A DNA stretch of 36,067 nt from Spirochaetota bacterium (GCA_017999915.1 JAGNKX010000024.1:28476-64542), one strand, 5' to 3'. Positions 24,529-33,345 are shown, numbered from the stretch's first letter. Notes: generated by a model not told the origin, from the letters alone. Made by a program: numbers and translations.

Positions 24529-25644
24529 TTATTTTTTATAAAAATCAATAACTGTATCGCATATATAATGAACATCATCATTTATAAGCGAAGTGTTCAT
24601 AGGCAGCAAGAAGCACCGCTCAAACATTTTTTCTGTAAATGGCAAGGCCTTTTCTGGCAGTCCCAAGTTCTTAAATTTATGAACGGGAGTGCCACCCCAT
24701 TGAATAATTGAACCTATCCCCCGCTCTTTTAAAAATATTCTCAATTCGTCTCTTCTATCGGCTTCGATCTCATAATTCTGATATATATCATAATGATTTT
24801 TATCCGAGTCAGGTGCCGGCGGCAATAACAAGTGCTCATTATCCTTCAAACGTTTGTCATAAATCGACGCAATCTCTCTTCTTCTTTCAATATCTTTTTG
24901 GAAATATTTGAGTTTTACTAAAAGCACTGCTGCGTTTAAATTATCTAATCTTGAATTAACCCCCCACATCATGACCATCCCATCATCGTTTCTTCCATGG
25001 TCGCGCATACACTTCATTTTATAATACATATCATCATCATTGGTAAAAAGCAAACCGCCATCCCCAAAAGCGCCGAGAACTTTCGCCGGATACAGGCTGA
25101 TCGATCCGGCCAGTCCAAAAGTACCGGCATATTTGTCTTTATATTTCGCTCCCAGTGCCTGCGCAGCATCTTCTATAATAATTAGATTATTTTCATCTGC
25201 AATTGATTGAATGGCATCCATATCAGCCACCCTTCCGTTTAATTGAGTGGGCATGATAAATTTCGTTTTTGATGTTATTGCTTTTTTTATTGATTGGGGA
25301 TCGATTAAATGATCTTTCCCACATTCAACCAACACAGGAACTCCACCTGAAAAATGGACTGAAGCAGCTGTGGCTATATATGTATGCGACGCAAGAATAA
25401 CTTCATCTCCTGGTTTAATGCCGGCTGCCAGTAAGGCGATGAACATGGATTCAGTGCCGTTGGCGACGCCAATCGCGTGCTTGATATTTACATATTTTTC
25501 AATAGCCTTTTCAAAGTCAATCAACTCCTGCTGCAGGATAAAGGCCCCTCTTTGAAGGACTTTGTCAATTGAGGCATCGATATCTTGTTTATATTGATTA
25601 TATACAAACGGATAATTAAAAAAGGGGACCGTGCGCTGGATCAT
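24529..25644 (-). CDS. DegT/DnrJ/EryC1/StrS-family sugar aminotransferase
   Basis: From the ATG at 25644 the protein is 371 residues, normal for the family, and begins with MIQRTVPFFNYP. GVANGTESMFIALLAAGIKPGDEVI and IIEDAAQALGAKYKDKYAGT are typical, and LYPAKVLGAFGDGG contains the lysine that binds pyridoxal phosphate. These enzymes transaminate keto-sugars on nucleotide carriers; the membrane dehydratase encoded downstream on the same strand is a plausible supplier. AGGA lies about 7 bases before this ATG; an ATG at 25710 would add an unrelated hydrophobic extension. It is the first gene of the minus-strand polysaccharide transcript. Confidence 0.92.
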   Translation of the reverse strand: MIQRTVPFFNYPFVYNQYKQDIDASIDKVLQRGAFILQQELIDFEKAIEKYVNIKHAIGVANGTESMFIALLAAGIKPGDEVILASHTYIATAASVHFSGGVPVLVECGKDHLIDPQSIKKAITSKTKFIMPTQLNGRVADMDAIQSIADENNLIIIEDAAQALGAKYKDKYAGTFGLAGSISLYPAKVLGAFGDGGLLFTNDDDMYYKMKCMRDHGRNDDGMVMMWGVNSRLDNLNAAVLLVKLKYFQKDIERRREIASIYDKRLKDNEHLLLPPAPDSDKNHYDIYQNYEIEADRRDELRIFLKERGIGSIIQWGGTPVHKFKNLGLPEKALPFTEKMFERCFLLPMNTSLINDDVHYICDTVIDFYKK

Positions 25645-25807
25645 ATAATATCCTATGTGAATAATAAATTTTATTGTGCAGAGAATAAACATTGGATGGA
25701 TATCTGTCAAGCAATAAAATCAACTACCTACACCAGGGTGTGTGAATACACATGGGAACCAACCTCTTCATGGTAAAAATGCACCTTGACAAAAACTTTA
25801 TTATTAT

Positions 25808-25823
25808 GAACAATTGATTGTTC
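25808..25823. promoter_or_regulatory. Inverted repeat in divergent promoter region
   Basis: GAACAAT and ATTGTTC flank a 2-nt centre between the divergent aminotransferase and carbamoyltransferase genes, 45 bp before the latter. A TTGACA is at 25786-25791 but has no good -10 at normal spacing. It may be an operator; the regulator is unknown. Confidence 0.3.
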
Positions 25824-25867
25824 TGATTATCAACAATGAAATTCAATAAATTTAAGAATGCAAAAAG

Positions 25868-27754
25868 ATGACAAAAAAAATACTTGGTATTTCGGCATTT
25901 TATCATGATTCCGCCGCGGCGCTAATCATTGACGGAGAAATAGTGGCTGCAGCACAAGAAGAACGCTTTACTCGTAAAAAACACGATTCTTCATTCCCGA
26001 CAAATGCCACACGATTTTGCCTTGAATATGGCAATTCATCCCATTCTGAAGGAATCTCTTCCCTTCAGGATATCGATTATATAGTTTTTTATGATAAACC
26101 ATTCTTAAAATTTGAGCGTCTTCTTGAAACTTATTATTCCTTCGCACCCCGAGGCTTAAGACAGTTCATTTCGTCGATGCCCGTATGGATGAATGAAAAA
26201 ATATTTTTAAAGAAAATGATTCATGACGAACTATCAAAAATTGGTCCATTTTCAAAAGAACACACTCGTTTGCTTTTTTCGGAGCACCATCTATCCCATG
26301 CCTCGAGCGCATTTTTTCCTTCTCCCTTTGAAAATGCTGTCATTCTGACTATCGATGGAGTAGGAGAATGGGCTACAGCATCCATCGCTTACGGCTCCGG
26401 AAATTCCATAAAACTTTTAAAGGAACTTCATTTCCCACATTCTCTTGGCCTGCTCTATTCAGCCTTCACTTATTATACAGGCTTCAAGGTTAATTCTGGT
26501 GAATATAAATTAATGGGCCTTGCCCCTTATGGGAACAGCGGTTCGAATCGGATTAAAAAATACCGCGAGTTGATTTTAAAACATCTCGTTAAAGTTTTCG
26601 ATGACGGATCTATCTGGCTCAATCATGAATATTTCTCCTATTCCTACGGATTGAAAATGACTCGCGACTCAAAATGGACAAAACTATTCGGTATATCGCC
26701 TCGCAAACCGGAAACAGATATCTCCCAAGAGTATTGTGACCTGGCTCTAGCAATACAATCGATTACCGAAGATATAGTAATGAAAATGGCTCGTGAGGCC
26801 TGGCGTTTGACTCAATGCTGCAATTTGGTTCTTGCAGGAGGTGTCGCTTTAAACTGTGTTTCAAACGGGAAAATTCTCCATTCCGGTCTCTTCAAAGACA
26901 TATGGATACAACCAGCTGCCGGAGACGCCGGTGGTGCTCTAGGGGCTGCATTTGCTGTTCACCACCTATATTGCCGACAGCCAAGAATATTGAAACCAAG
27001 AAATGATTCCATGAAGGGATCCTATTTGGGACCTGAATATCATCCTTTTCAGATCGAATCAATGGCGAAAAAATTTGGTGCCGTATTTATTCACTTGGAT
27101 GATACCAAACTCTGTAAAACAGTTGCACGATTACTAGCCAGTGGGAAAGTAGTCGGCTGGCATCAGGGCAGAATGGAATGGGGTCCCCGGGCTCTAGGTA
27201 ACAGAAGCATCTTAGGGGATGCTCGAAATCCTGAAATGCAGAAAAAACTTAATTTAAAAATAAAATTCAGGGAAAGCTTTCGACCCTTTGCCCCATCGGT
27301 TCTTTTTGAGGATTGTGGGGTGTTTTTCGACCACAAAATTAAATCTCCATATATGCTTTTAGTAACTGGCGTAAATAAAAAACGTAGAAAACCGTTACCA
27401 AAAGGCTATAATGAAAGTGGAATGTCCAAAAAATTATACTTCGAGCGTTCTGATATCCCCGCCGTGACCCATCTTGATTATTCGGCCAGAGTCCAAACCG
27501 TTCATAAAGAAACAAATGAAAGGTTCTACCGTCTCATTCATGAATTCAAAAAAATTACAAAATATGGCATTATAATAAACACGAGCTTTAATGTACGAGG
27601 CGAACCTATTGTTTGTACTCCGGAAGATTCTTACCGATGTTTCATGCGAACGGAAATGGATTATCTTATTATTGGTAATTATCTCTTTAACAAGGTGAAC
27701 CAGCCTCCTTGGCATGAGACGATCAACTGGAAAAAACAATATGTCCTCGATTAA
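25868..27754 (+). CDS. Carbamoyltransferase, NodU/CmcH family
   Basis: A 628-residue protein of the NodU/CmcH/TobZ family. KKILGISAFYHDSAAALI and AAAQEERFTRKKHDSSFP start the Kae1-like domain, EHHLSHASSAFF holds metal-binding histidines, and LAGGVALNCVSNGKI and QPAAGDAGGALGAAF continue it. The C-terminal domain begins near residue 430 (KVVGWHQGRMEWGPRALGNR, then SILGDAR) and includes TSFNVRGEPIVCTP. The enzyme makes carbamoyl-adenylate from carbamoyl phosphate and ATP and carbamoylates a sugar hydroxyl. Gene order with the DUF5989 and SxtJ-like genes that follow is a recurrent arrangement in exopolysaccharide loci. The ribosome site is weak (AAAAAG). Confidence 0.95.
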   Translation: MTKKILGISAFYHDSAAALIIDGEIVAAAQEERFTRKKHDSSFPTNATRFCLEYGNSSHSEGISSLQDIDYIVFYDKPFLKFERLLETYYSFAPRGLRQFISSMPVWMNEKIFLKKMIHDELSKIGPFSKEHTRLLFSEHHLSHASSAFFPSPFENAVILTIDGVGEWATASIAYGSGNSIKLLKELHFPHSLGLLYSAFTYYTGFKVNSGEYKLMGLAPYGNSGSNRIKKYRELILKHLVKVFDDGSIWLNHEYFSYSYGLKMTRDSKWTKLFGISPRKPETDISQEYCDLALAIQSITEDIVMKMAREAWRLTQCCNLVLAGGVALNCVSNGKILHSGLFKDIWIQPAAGDAGGALGAAFAVHHLYCRQPRILKPRNDSMKGSYLGPEYHPFQIESMAKKFGAVFIHLDDTKLCKTVARLLASGKVVGWHQGRMEWGPRALGNRSILGDARNPEMQKKLNLKIKFRESFRPFAPSVLFEDCGVFFDHKIKSPYMLLVTGVNKKRRKPLPKGYNESGMSKKLYFERSDIPAVTHLDYSARVQTVHKETNERFYRLIHEFKKITKYGIIINTSFNVRGEPIVCTPEDSYRCFMRTEMDYLIIGNYLFNKVNQPPWHETINWKKQYVLD

Positions 27755-27790
27755 GAAATATTTTCAATTCTGAAATATCAGGAGAATGCA

Positions 27791-27943
27791 ATGTTAGAGT
27801 TTATTAAAGATCTTTTTCATTTTATAGCAGAGCGAAAAAAATGGTGGCTGGTTCCCATGATAATTATCCTCATATTGATGGGTGTGCTTATCGTCTTTTC
27901 GAGCGGATCGGCCATTGCTCCATTTATTTATACATTATTTTAA
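27791..27943 (+). CDS. DUF5989 family small membrane protein
   Basis: A 50-residue protein: MLEFIKDLFHFIAERKKWWL, then one hydrophobic helix (VPMIIILILMGVLIVF) and a short tail SSGSAIAPFIYTLF. This is the characteristic make-up of DUF5989 proteins, which are nearly always found between a NodU-type carbamoyltransferase and an SxtJ-like gene, as here. A GGAGA ribosome site lies 5 bases before the ATG. The function is unknown. The helix and basic pre-segment suggest it sits in the inner membrane and could recruit the carbamoyltransferase. Confidence 0.85.
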   Translation: MLEFIKDLFHFIAERKKWWLVPMIIILILMGVLIVFSSGSAIAPFIYTLF

Positions 27944-27954
27944 TGGTATGACAC

Positions 27955-28338
27955 ATGAAAAATAATACCATTGAAAAGCGCATACAAGCACTCGAAACTA
28001 TCTCCGTCCTTGGAGCTGTGTTCATTGTGCTGCATATGGCTTTCGGACACCGCGCTTTCCTATTCGTTTCAATAGGGCTTCTTTCTATAGGAATTTTTTT
28101 TAAGGATCTAAGTTACCTGATATCGACAGGTTGGAAAAAATTTTCTCATGTGATAGGGTTGATAATGAATCATATAATCCTTGCTGCAGTTTTTTTCTTA
28201 TTATTAACTCCTATTTCCATATTATATCGTTTATTTTCTAGAAATCCATTACAATTGAAATTAAAGTATCTCAACGGGACAGTATTCAAGGATCGTCATT
28301 ACAGTTATACAGATAAAGACTTTCATAAAATGTGGTGA
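27955..28338 (+). CDS. SxtJ-like membrane protein
   Basis: A 127-residue protein with three or so hydrophobic helices (about residues 16-30, 33-48 and 66-90) and a cytoplasmic-looking tail ending DRHYSYTDKDFHKMW. Its size, helices and position after a carbamoyltransferase and DUF5989 gene match the SxtJ family, named for a saxitoxin-cluster protein of unclear function. It begins 11 bp after the DUF5989 stop and is surely co-transcribed. No catalytic motif is visible, so a structural or docking role in the membrane is the likeliest guess. Confidence 0.8.
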   Translation: MKNNTIEKRIQALETISVLGAVFIVLHMAFGHRAFLFVSIGLLSIGIFFKDLSYLISTGWKKFSHVIGLIMNHIILAAVFFLLLTPISILYRLFSRNPLQLKLKYLNGTVFKDRHYSYTDKDFHKMW

Positions 28339-28761
28339 AAAACCACCTTCCCTTTAAGATTTGCAATATACCAAGGTAGTGAGGATATTATACTTTCGCA
28401 AATGCTATGGTAAAATCGTTGGAATACTAAAAGCAAATCGATACATTGTATATCGATTAAATTATTTACTTGGTATAATCTTTTTAATAATTTTTTTGAA
28501 CACTTGAAAAATTATTAATTTTTGCCGAATCCTTTTTTTTAATAACATTAAGCTTCTGGAGTCCTGCAATTTCTTCAAATAAAGATAATTGTATCAGAGA
28601 TCCTTACATAATATATGATTGATAAAACCACCCTTTAAAGGCGAAAATTAAATCTATTATTGATATTGCTTACTAATCTTTATGAAAAATATAATCGGAT
28701 AAATTTCGATTTTATAATACTATTATTATAATTGGTTCTATTTGATATTTGGAGTTTCTTT
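28339..28761. other. AT-rich gene-free stretch
   Basis: About 420 bp with stops in all frames. An inverted repeat AATCGATA / TATCGATT (28436-28443 and 28451-28458) stands out; it could be a protein-binding site or a weak hairpin. No terminator with a T-run was recognised after the SxtJ-like gene. Confidence 0.5.
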
Positions 28762-30036
28762 ATGATTAAAAATGTAAAGCAAACATTTTTTATTATACTG
28801 ACTTTTTTTATAATGATTTTGATGGCAGAATTATTGATCCAAATAGTATGTTTGATTTCAATTGACATGAAAGATATAGTATTCCCATATAAAAAGGCTC
28901 CTTTGTATCTCCAGGATAAAGTATTGGGGCATAGACCAAACCCTCTATTCTTTGAACATGATAAAAATGGTTTTAGAAATATAGTAATTCCAAAAACGAT
29001 AGATATTGTCGCAATGGGAGATTCACAAACTTATGGTATTGGAGTGAGAATCGATAAAGCTTGGCCGCAGCAATTACAATCAATGAGTAAACTAAATGTT
29101 TATAATATGGCATTTGGCGGCTATGGACCAGCACACTATTTATTATTAATTGAAGAAGCATGCAAACTTAATCCAAAATTGATAATTGTCGCAATGTATT
29201 CAGGAAATGACTTGTATGATGGTTTTCATCTTGTTTATGATAAAAATATTTTATTCAACATGAAAACTTCTAATAATAAAATTATGAATAGCATAAATCA
29301 ACTAGAAAATATTGAAACATTAGATGAAAAATCCTATAGAACTGGTGATAGAGTAAGCCCAAAGAAACAAAATAAAAAAGACCATAAGTATCATAATAAT
29401 AATTCGCAATGTATCGAATTAAGGTATTTCTTTGCAAATAATTGCGGAATATATGGTTTTCTACGTGCATTAAAAAATTTAAAATATTATCAATACAATA
29501 CAAAACAGTTATCATGGAGAACTATTAGAGGTGAGTATGAAATAAAATCTAATATATACCAAATACTCGATGACAATAAATTCAATATTGTATTTATGGC
29601 TCCTTATAGATTGGGAGCATTAGATTTAAATGATATTCGCCTTAAGGAAGGATTAAGAATTCAAAAAGAATCTATATTAAGAATCAATCATATATTAAAA
29701 AATAGAAATATAAAATTTTTAGTGTTGATAATACCCACAACCGAATATGTTTTTTTTGAATATATTAATATGAAACAATATTCCATGAAACCTGTATATT
29801 ATGAATTGATACGTGCAGAACAAGATTTCATGGGTAATATTTTTAATTTTTTAAATAAGGAAAGCATTCCTTCAATTAATACTGTACATGCATTACGTAA
29901 TTGTTTAATTCAAGGGAAGCAACCATATCCTATGAATCCAGATGGTCATCCAAATGAGCATGGTTATAATGAAATTGCAAAAGAAGTATATAAATACATA
30001 ATAAATCACACTGATTTATGTTTAAGTATTAAATAA
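28762..30036 (+). CDS. SGNH/GDSL hydrolase-like membrane-anchored protein
   Basis: A 424-residue protein with one N-terminal membrane helix (TFFIILTFFIMILMAELLIQ) that would leave the rest in the periplasm. SGNH blocks are visible in order: VAMGDSQTYGIG (nucleophile Ser), NMAFGGYGPAH (Gly), MYSGNDLYDG (Asn) and, near the end, NPDGHPNEHGYNEIA with the Asp-x-x-His pair. Members of this fold add or remove acyl groups on glycans. GGAG lies 7 bases before the ATG at 28762; a TTG at 28732 in frame is less likely. It is the most AT-rich gene in the window and closes the carbamoyltransferase group, though 420 bp separate it from the SxtJ-like gene. Confidence 0.88.
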   Translation: MIKNVKQTFFIILTFFIMILMAELLIQIVCLISIDMKDIVFPYKKAPLYLQDKVLGHRPNPLFFEHDKNGFRNIVIPKTIDIVAMGDSQTYGIGVRIDKAWPQQLQSMSKLNVYNMAFGGYGPAHYLLLIEEACKLNPKLIIVAMYSGNDLYDGFHLVYDKNILFNMKTSNNKIMNSINQLENIETLDEKSYRTGDRVSPKKQNKKDHKYHNNNSQCIELRYFFANNCGIYGFLRALKNLKYYQYNTKQLSWRTIRGEYEIKSNIYQILDDNKFNIVFMAPYRLGALDLNDIRLKEGLRIQKESILRINHILKNRNIKFLVLIIPTTEYVFFEYINMKQYSMKPVYYELIRAEQDFMGNIFNFLNKESIPSINTVHALRNCLIQGKQPYPMNPDGHPNEHGYNEIAKEVYKYIINHTDLCLSIK

Positions 30037-30075
30037 TTGATGAATGTAACCTTACCAATCCAAAATAGTAAATTG

Positions 30076-30165
30076 TGTTATTTCAAACCAAGACCGGAGA
30101 AGCCCAAATTAAGGATCATGCCATTCGATACGGCGATCATTGAGCAATTCAAGAGACGGAAGATC
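30076..30165 (+). pseudogene. Scrap of an IS256 (Mutator)-like transposase
   Basis: The translation RPEKPKLRIMPFDTAIIEQF followed by KRRK recalls the N-terminal part of a subgroup of IS256-family transposases (typically ..FxTAIIERYRRR..). The similarity ends at once, and the frame runs on into unrelated sequence to a stop at 30237. It is a short relic if the match is real; resemblance is from memory and unaligned. Confidence 0.4.
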
Positions 30166-30174
30166 TTGCACTGC

Positions 30175-30247
30175 ACCCCTAAAACTGTAAACTCTTTTCA
30201 AGATTCTTCTTCATCTCAGCCAAGGGTAGCAGATTAATTTTGGGGGT
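30175..30247. repeat. Small inverted-repeat segment
   Basis: ACCCCTAAAA (30175-30184) and TTTTGGGGGT (30238-30247) are inverted with one mismatch and enclose about 50 bp of noncoding sequence. It may be a tiny non-autonomous element or the remains of an insertion-sequence end. Confidence 0.3.
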
Positions 30248-30309
30248 AAAAAAGGCTATTAATATGCACCAGGGTATGAAATAACATCCTTATAATACAG
30301 GAGGGTGCT

Positions 30310-30679
30310 ATGTCATATCCCAAAGAGATGAAGAAAAGAATCATGGCAGATGTAGAAAAACAGGTTGATAAGCTGATTGAATCATCTGATGGATCACCCC
30401 GTTCTTTATACGAACTGGAACAAGAAATAGTCAAGATTGGGGAACAAGCAAAAAAACGAATCACGGAAGAAATAATAAAGTATCAACAACAGAAGAATAG
30501 TAAAAAAAAACTGTCCGAAATGCGGTAGACCGCTCTCCAACAAAGGATTACGACCCCGGAAAATATTGAGTTTATGCGGAATGATTGAAATTCAACGAAC
30601 CTATTACCGATGTGAGAACTGCGGCATATCAGTCTATCCTGACGATGAAATTCTTGAAATAAGTCGAAGCATGGTAAGC
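30310..30679 (+). pseudogene. ISKra4-like transposase, frameshifted and truncated
   Basis: An ATG at 30310 with a strong AGGAGGG site starts MSYPKEMKKRIMADVEKQVD and stays open to a stop at 30526. At a run of nine A's (30502-30510) the coding signal moves to another frame, which reads NCPKCGRPLSNKGLRPRKIL, then IEIQRTYYRCENCGISVYPD. The zinc-ribbon-like pairs CPKC and CENC and the following proline/aspartate are typical of the N-terminal part of ISKra4-family transposases. One A fewer would restore a single frame. The coding sequence is cut at 30680 by the terminus of an IS21-family relic. The catalytic part is missing, so it is non-functional. Confidence 0.65.
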
Positions 30680-30957
30680 TGCGTATTCCGGTGAAACCTG
30701 CCACCCATTCCGGCCAAAACTTGACCACTTGGATGACATTACCAATCCACTGACAAGCTAATCTCGATGTGGCAGGTTTCGTCCAGAATTTTTTGCATGA
30801 GCTTTTCTCATTGATCCCCCCTTTAAATTCATGGTGTGTGCATTATGGACCAGCCGATCGCAGATGGCGTCGGCAATGGTCGGATCGCCGATGATATCGA
30901 ACCACTTGTTAACCGGGACCTGAGACGAAATGATCGTAGATTTCAGACCGTACCGGT
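30680..30957 (-). mobile_element. Right-end fragment of an IS21-family element (278 bp)
   Basis: This segment is the exact reverse complement, as far as can be read, of 35646-35923, the right end of the intact IS21-family element. It contains the last 66 codons of an istB gene (stop at 30758-30760) plus the terminal repeats, starting with TGCGTATTCCGG at 30680. It is cut at 30957/30958 by the left end of the IS66 element. Confidence 0.9.
30758..30957 (-). pseudogene. istB 3' fragment
   Basis: The C-terminal 66 codons of an IstB helper ATPase, identical to the end of the intact copy at 35084-35845, ending SGRNLPHRD. The N-terminus and both Walker motifs are absent, so it is inactive. Confidence 0.88.
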
Positions 30958-30987
30958 GTAAGCGTCAAATTAACCCCGTCCCATGAA

Positions 30988-32589
30988 TCAATCAACAAGC
31001 TTGATCATATCAGGAGTAATCATATCGGGCAGCAATACCCGCCGTTGTTCTTTTGAGGAAGCTCCCGGAATCCGGTCAAAAAGATAGCGCAGATATCTGT
31101 ATGGCTCAAGCGCGTTGGCTTTGGCGGATTCAATAAGGCTGTAGAGTACAGCGCTTGACTCGGCGCCGCGCGGCGTATTTGAAAACAACCAGTTTTTTCT
31201 GCCCAGGACAAAGGGCCGTATGGCATTTTCAACGAGATTGTTGTCCGGAGTCAGCAGGTGATGGTCCAGATACTTGACCAGGTTGTCCCACTGGTTTACG
31301 GTGTAATTGATGGCCTGTCCGGTATATCCCTGGGGCAGCATTTCCTGTTTCACAGCCAGGAGCCAGTTGTTGAATTCTTCAAGGACCGGACCCGCGCCAT
31401 TCTTTCGCCTTTCAACAAATTCATCGGGAGCGAGCTTTCTTTCTCTCAGCTCACGTTCAATTTGGTAGAGGCGGCGAATATACGCCAGACCCTTGTAGGC
31501 GGCCTTCGATTTTTTGCTTTGCTTTATTGCTTTCTCAAATTCCCGCCGGGCATGGGCAAAACACCCTGCGTGGATCAGCTTGTTTTCATTGGCCACCCGA
31601 TTATAGCCGTCGTAGCCATCCGTCTGGAGAATGCCATGGTAATCTTCCAGTATTTTTCGGGGAACCTCGCCGGATCTGGTGGGATGATACTGGTACAGAA
31701 GCAGCGGTTTTTCCTCAGCCGTATATCCCATGGCTACCCACATGTATGATTTACTTTCCGCCGGACGCCCCGGCTCCTTGAGCACCTGAAGGGTGGTCTC
31801 ATCCATCCGTATGACCGGACCGCCCCTGATTTCTTCGAGTATGATGTCGATCAGGGGGGCACACCTTTCGGCAACCGCCAAGGCCCAGTTGCACAGCGTT
31901 GCCCGGGAAAGATCGATATCAATCCGCTCAAATATCTTTGACTGCCGGTAGAACGGCATGGCGTCACAGAACTTAGAGGTGATGACATAGGCGGCAAGCC
32001 CGGCACTAACAATGCTCTGGGGAATAAGCCGCGGTGGAATGGATGCCGTCTTGATCTCGGGGATTTCTTTTTCGAGAAACCCGTCACAGTCGCAGGGGCC
32101 ATATTTTTTACGGATGTGCCGGTTCACGATAACTTTCGCCGGAATGATGTCCAGCTCTTCGGTTGTTTCTTCGCCAATGACCGTCCGCTCTTTCCCGCAG
32201 CAGGGACAGGCTTTTTCTTCTTCGGTCAGGTCATGGATGATTTCTTCACGGTGCAGATACTCGGGCAGCGGCTTTCTGCCGCCCTTTTTACGGGTGTATC
32301 CCGCAACGCGGGTTACCGCGTTTTCAGTTCCAGCGTCATCAATAGCACCGGAAGACTCCTCGCTTCCGTCTTCGGCTTCGTTGAAAAGACGCATCTGGTG
32401 CTCGTCTTCAGGCGAAAGCTTCTCGCTTTTCTTCCCAAACAGCAGTCTCCGGAGCGTATTATATTTTTCTTCCAGATGGGAATATTTCTGATCGAGCGTC
32501 TCATGCTTCATCGCAAGTTCGGCAAGCATTTGTTTGAGTAATGCGGGATCATCCGGCAGGTTGTTTTTATCAATCACCATCGAGTGCAT
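30988..32589 (-). CDS. tnpC: IS66 family transposase TnpC
   Basis: The transposase of the IS66 element, 533 residues from the ATG at 32589. The N-terminus has a leucine-zipper-like coiled coil (HETLDQKYSHLEEKYNTLRR) and a FGKKSEKLSPEDE motif. A zinc-ribbon CPCCGKERTVIGEE follows, then the DDE core: RMDETTLQV, LQTDGYDGYN and NNLVENAIRPF. The C-terminal Tnp_IS66 extension (ANALEPYRYLRYLFDRIP) is complete. No frame damage is seen. A GTG at 32619 and an ATG at 32580 in frame are alternative starts; AAGGG lies upstream of 32589. It follows tnpB closely on the same strand. Confidence 0.92.
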   Translation of the reverse strand: MHSMVIDKNNLPDDPALLKQMLAELAMKHETLDQKYSHLEEKYNTLRRLLFGKKSEKLSPEDEHQMRLFNEAEDGSEESSGAIDDAGTENAVTRVAGYTRKKGGRKPLPEYLHREEIIHDLTEEEKACPCCGKERTVIGEETTEELDIIPAKVIVNRHIRKKYGPCDCDGFLEKEIPEIKTASIPPRLIPQSIVSAGLAAYVITSKFCDAMPFYRQSKIFERIDIDLSRATLCNWALAVAERCAPLIDIILEEIRGGPVIRMDETTLQVLKEPGRPAESKSYMWVAMGYTAEEKPLLLYQYHPTRSGEVPRKILEDYHGILQTDGYDGYNRVANENKLIHAGCFAHARREFEKAIKQSKKSKAAYKGLAYIRRLYQIERELRERKLAPDEFVERRKNGAGPVLEEFNNWLLAVKQEMLPQGYTGQAINYTVNQWDNLVKYLDHHLLTPDNNLVENAIRPFVLGRKNWLFSNTPRGAESSAVLYSLIESAKANALEPYRYLRYLFDRIPGASSKEQRRVLLPDMITPDMIKLVD

Positions 32590-32622
32590 GATGCGATGAC
32601 CCTTTTTTATTAATAGCACTTT

Positions 32623-32970
32623 TCATGATACCGCTGAAAAAAATAACGATTTGTGGGCGTTGAAAAAATCAATGCCGGCGAGCAGCATCTCAAGCTCTCG
32701 AAGCGTCAGTTCGTGGCATTGTTCATCGTTCATCGGCCATGGGAAACGATCCTGCTCAAGCCTCTTGACCCAGAGGCAAAAACCGTTGCGGTCCCAGTAC
32801 AGGGCTTTCAAACGGCGCCGGTTCTTGTTGCAGAACAGATAAAGATGCCCATCCAGGGGGTCCCGAAGCATCTCCTCCTGCACCAACACGGAAAGGCTGT
32901 TGATCTGCTTTCGCATGTCGGTGATGCCGGGCCTTACAAAGATTCTGACGGTCCCCCAGTCGATCTTCAT
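32623..32970 (-). CDS. tnpB: IS66 family accessory protein TnpB
   Basis: A 115-residue protein matching IS66 Orf2 (TnpB) at full length: VRIFVRPGITDMRKQINSLS, LYLFCNKNRRRLKALYWDRN and GFCLWVKRLEQDRFPWP are all family signatures. It is needed for transposition of this family, though its biochemical role is unclear. Its ATG overlaps the tnpA stop by 4 bp (ATGA), so translation is probably coupled. Confidence 0.95.
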   Translation of the reverse strand: MKIDWGTVRIFVRPGITDMRKQINSLSVLVQEEMLRDPLDGHLYLFCNKNRRRLKALYWDRNGFCLWVKRLEQDRFPWPMNDEQCHELTLRELEMLLAGIDFFNAHKSLFFSAVS

Positions 32971-33287
32971 CGCTGTACGTCCAGAACTGCCAGGATTTCG
33001 CGCAGCGTAGCAGCTGAAAATCCATCGGGTATGGATATTCTGATGGTATTATTAACGGTGATCTTGATCTGCCTGGTTTCACCCGGCAGCTCTTTTATTA
33101 TTGCCGGGAAAATTTCATGAAATTGGACATTCTCATTTTCAATCCTGCGTTTCCAGGGATTGAATGACCAGTATGAAATATTATTCTGACGGCAGTATTC
33201 CCGCTGGTTCAAACCGCTTGCATTCTGGGCTTTGACATGTGCCTGCCAGAATGACCAGCCTTTGGTGCTTGATCGTGTATTCTTCAT
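32967..33287 (-). CDS. tnpA: IS66 family accessory protein TnpA
   Basis: A 106-residue protein beginning at an ATG at 33287 with a strong AAGGAGG site. QREYCRQNNISYWSFNPWKR is a helix-turn-helix typical of IS66 Orf1 (TnpA), and the end IRISIPDGFSAATLREILAV matches the family C-terminus. It probably binds the element ends. It heads the tnpABC transcript. The insertion of the IS21-family element lies 58 bp upstream of its start, between the gene and the terminal repeat, so its native promoter may be disrupted or replaced. Confidence 0.92.
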   Translation of the reverse strand: MKNTRSSTKGWSFWQAHVKAQNASGLNQREYCRQNNISYWSFNPWKRRIENENVQFHEIFPAIIKELPGETRQIKITVNNTIRISIPDGFSAATLREILAVLDVQR

Positions 33288-33339
33288 TGCATCCTCCTTA
33301 TTCTTGCATACCGGAGGATACCGGATTATAGTTAAAATA

Positions 33340-33345
33340 TCAAGA
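33340..33345. repeat. Left target-site duplication of the IS21-family element
   Basis: TCAAGA directly precedes the element and is repeated at 35924-35929 after it. A 6-bp duplication is within the usual IS21-family range. Confidence 0.8.

Noticed and set aside
25786-25815. TTGACA as a sigma-70 promoter for the carbamoyltransferase gene
   Set aside because: The -35 is perfect, but no acceptable -10 lies 16-18 bp downstream, so no promoter is claimed.
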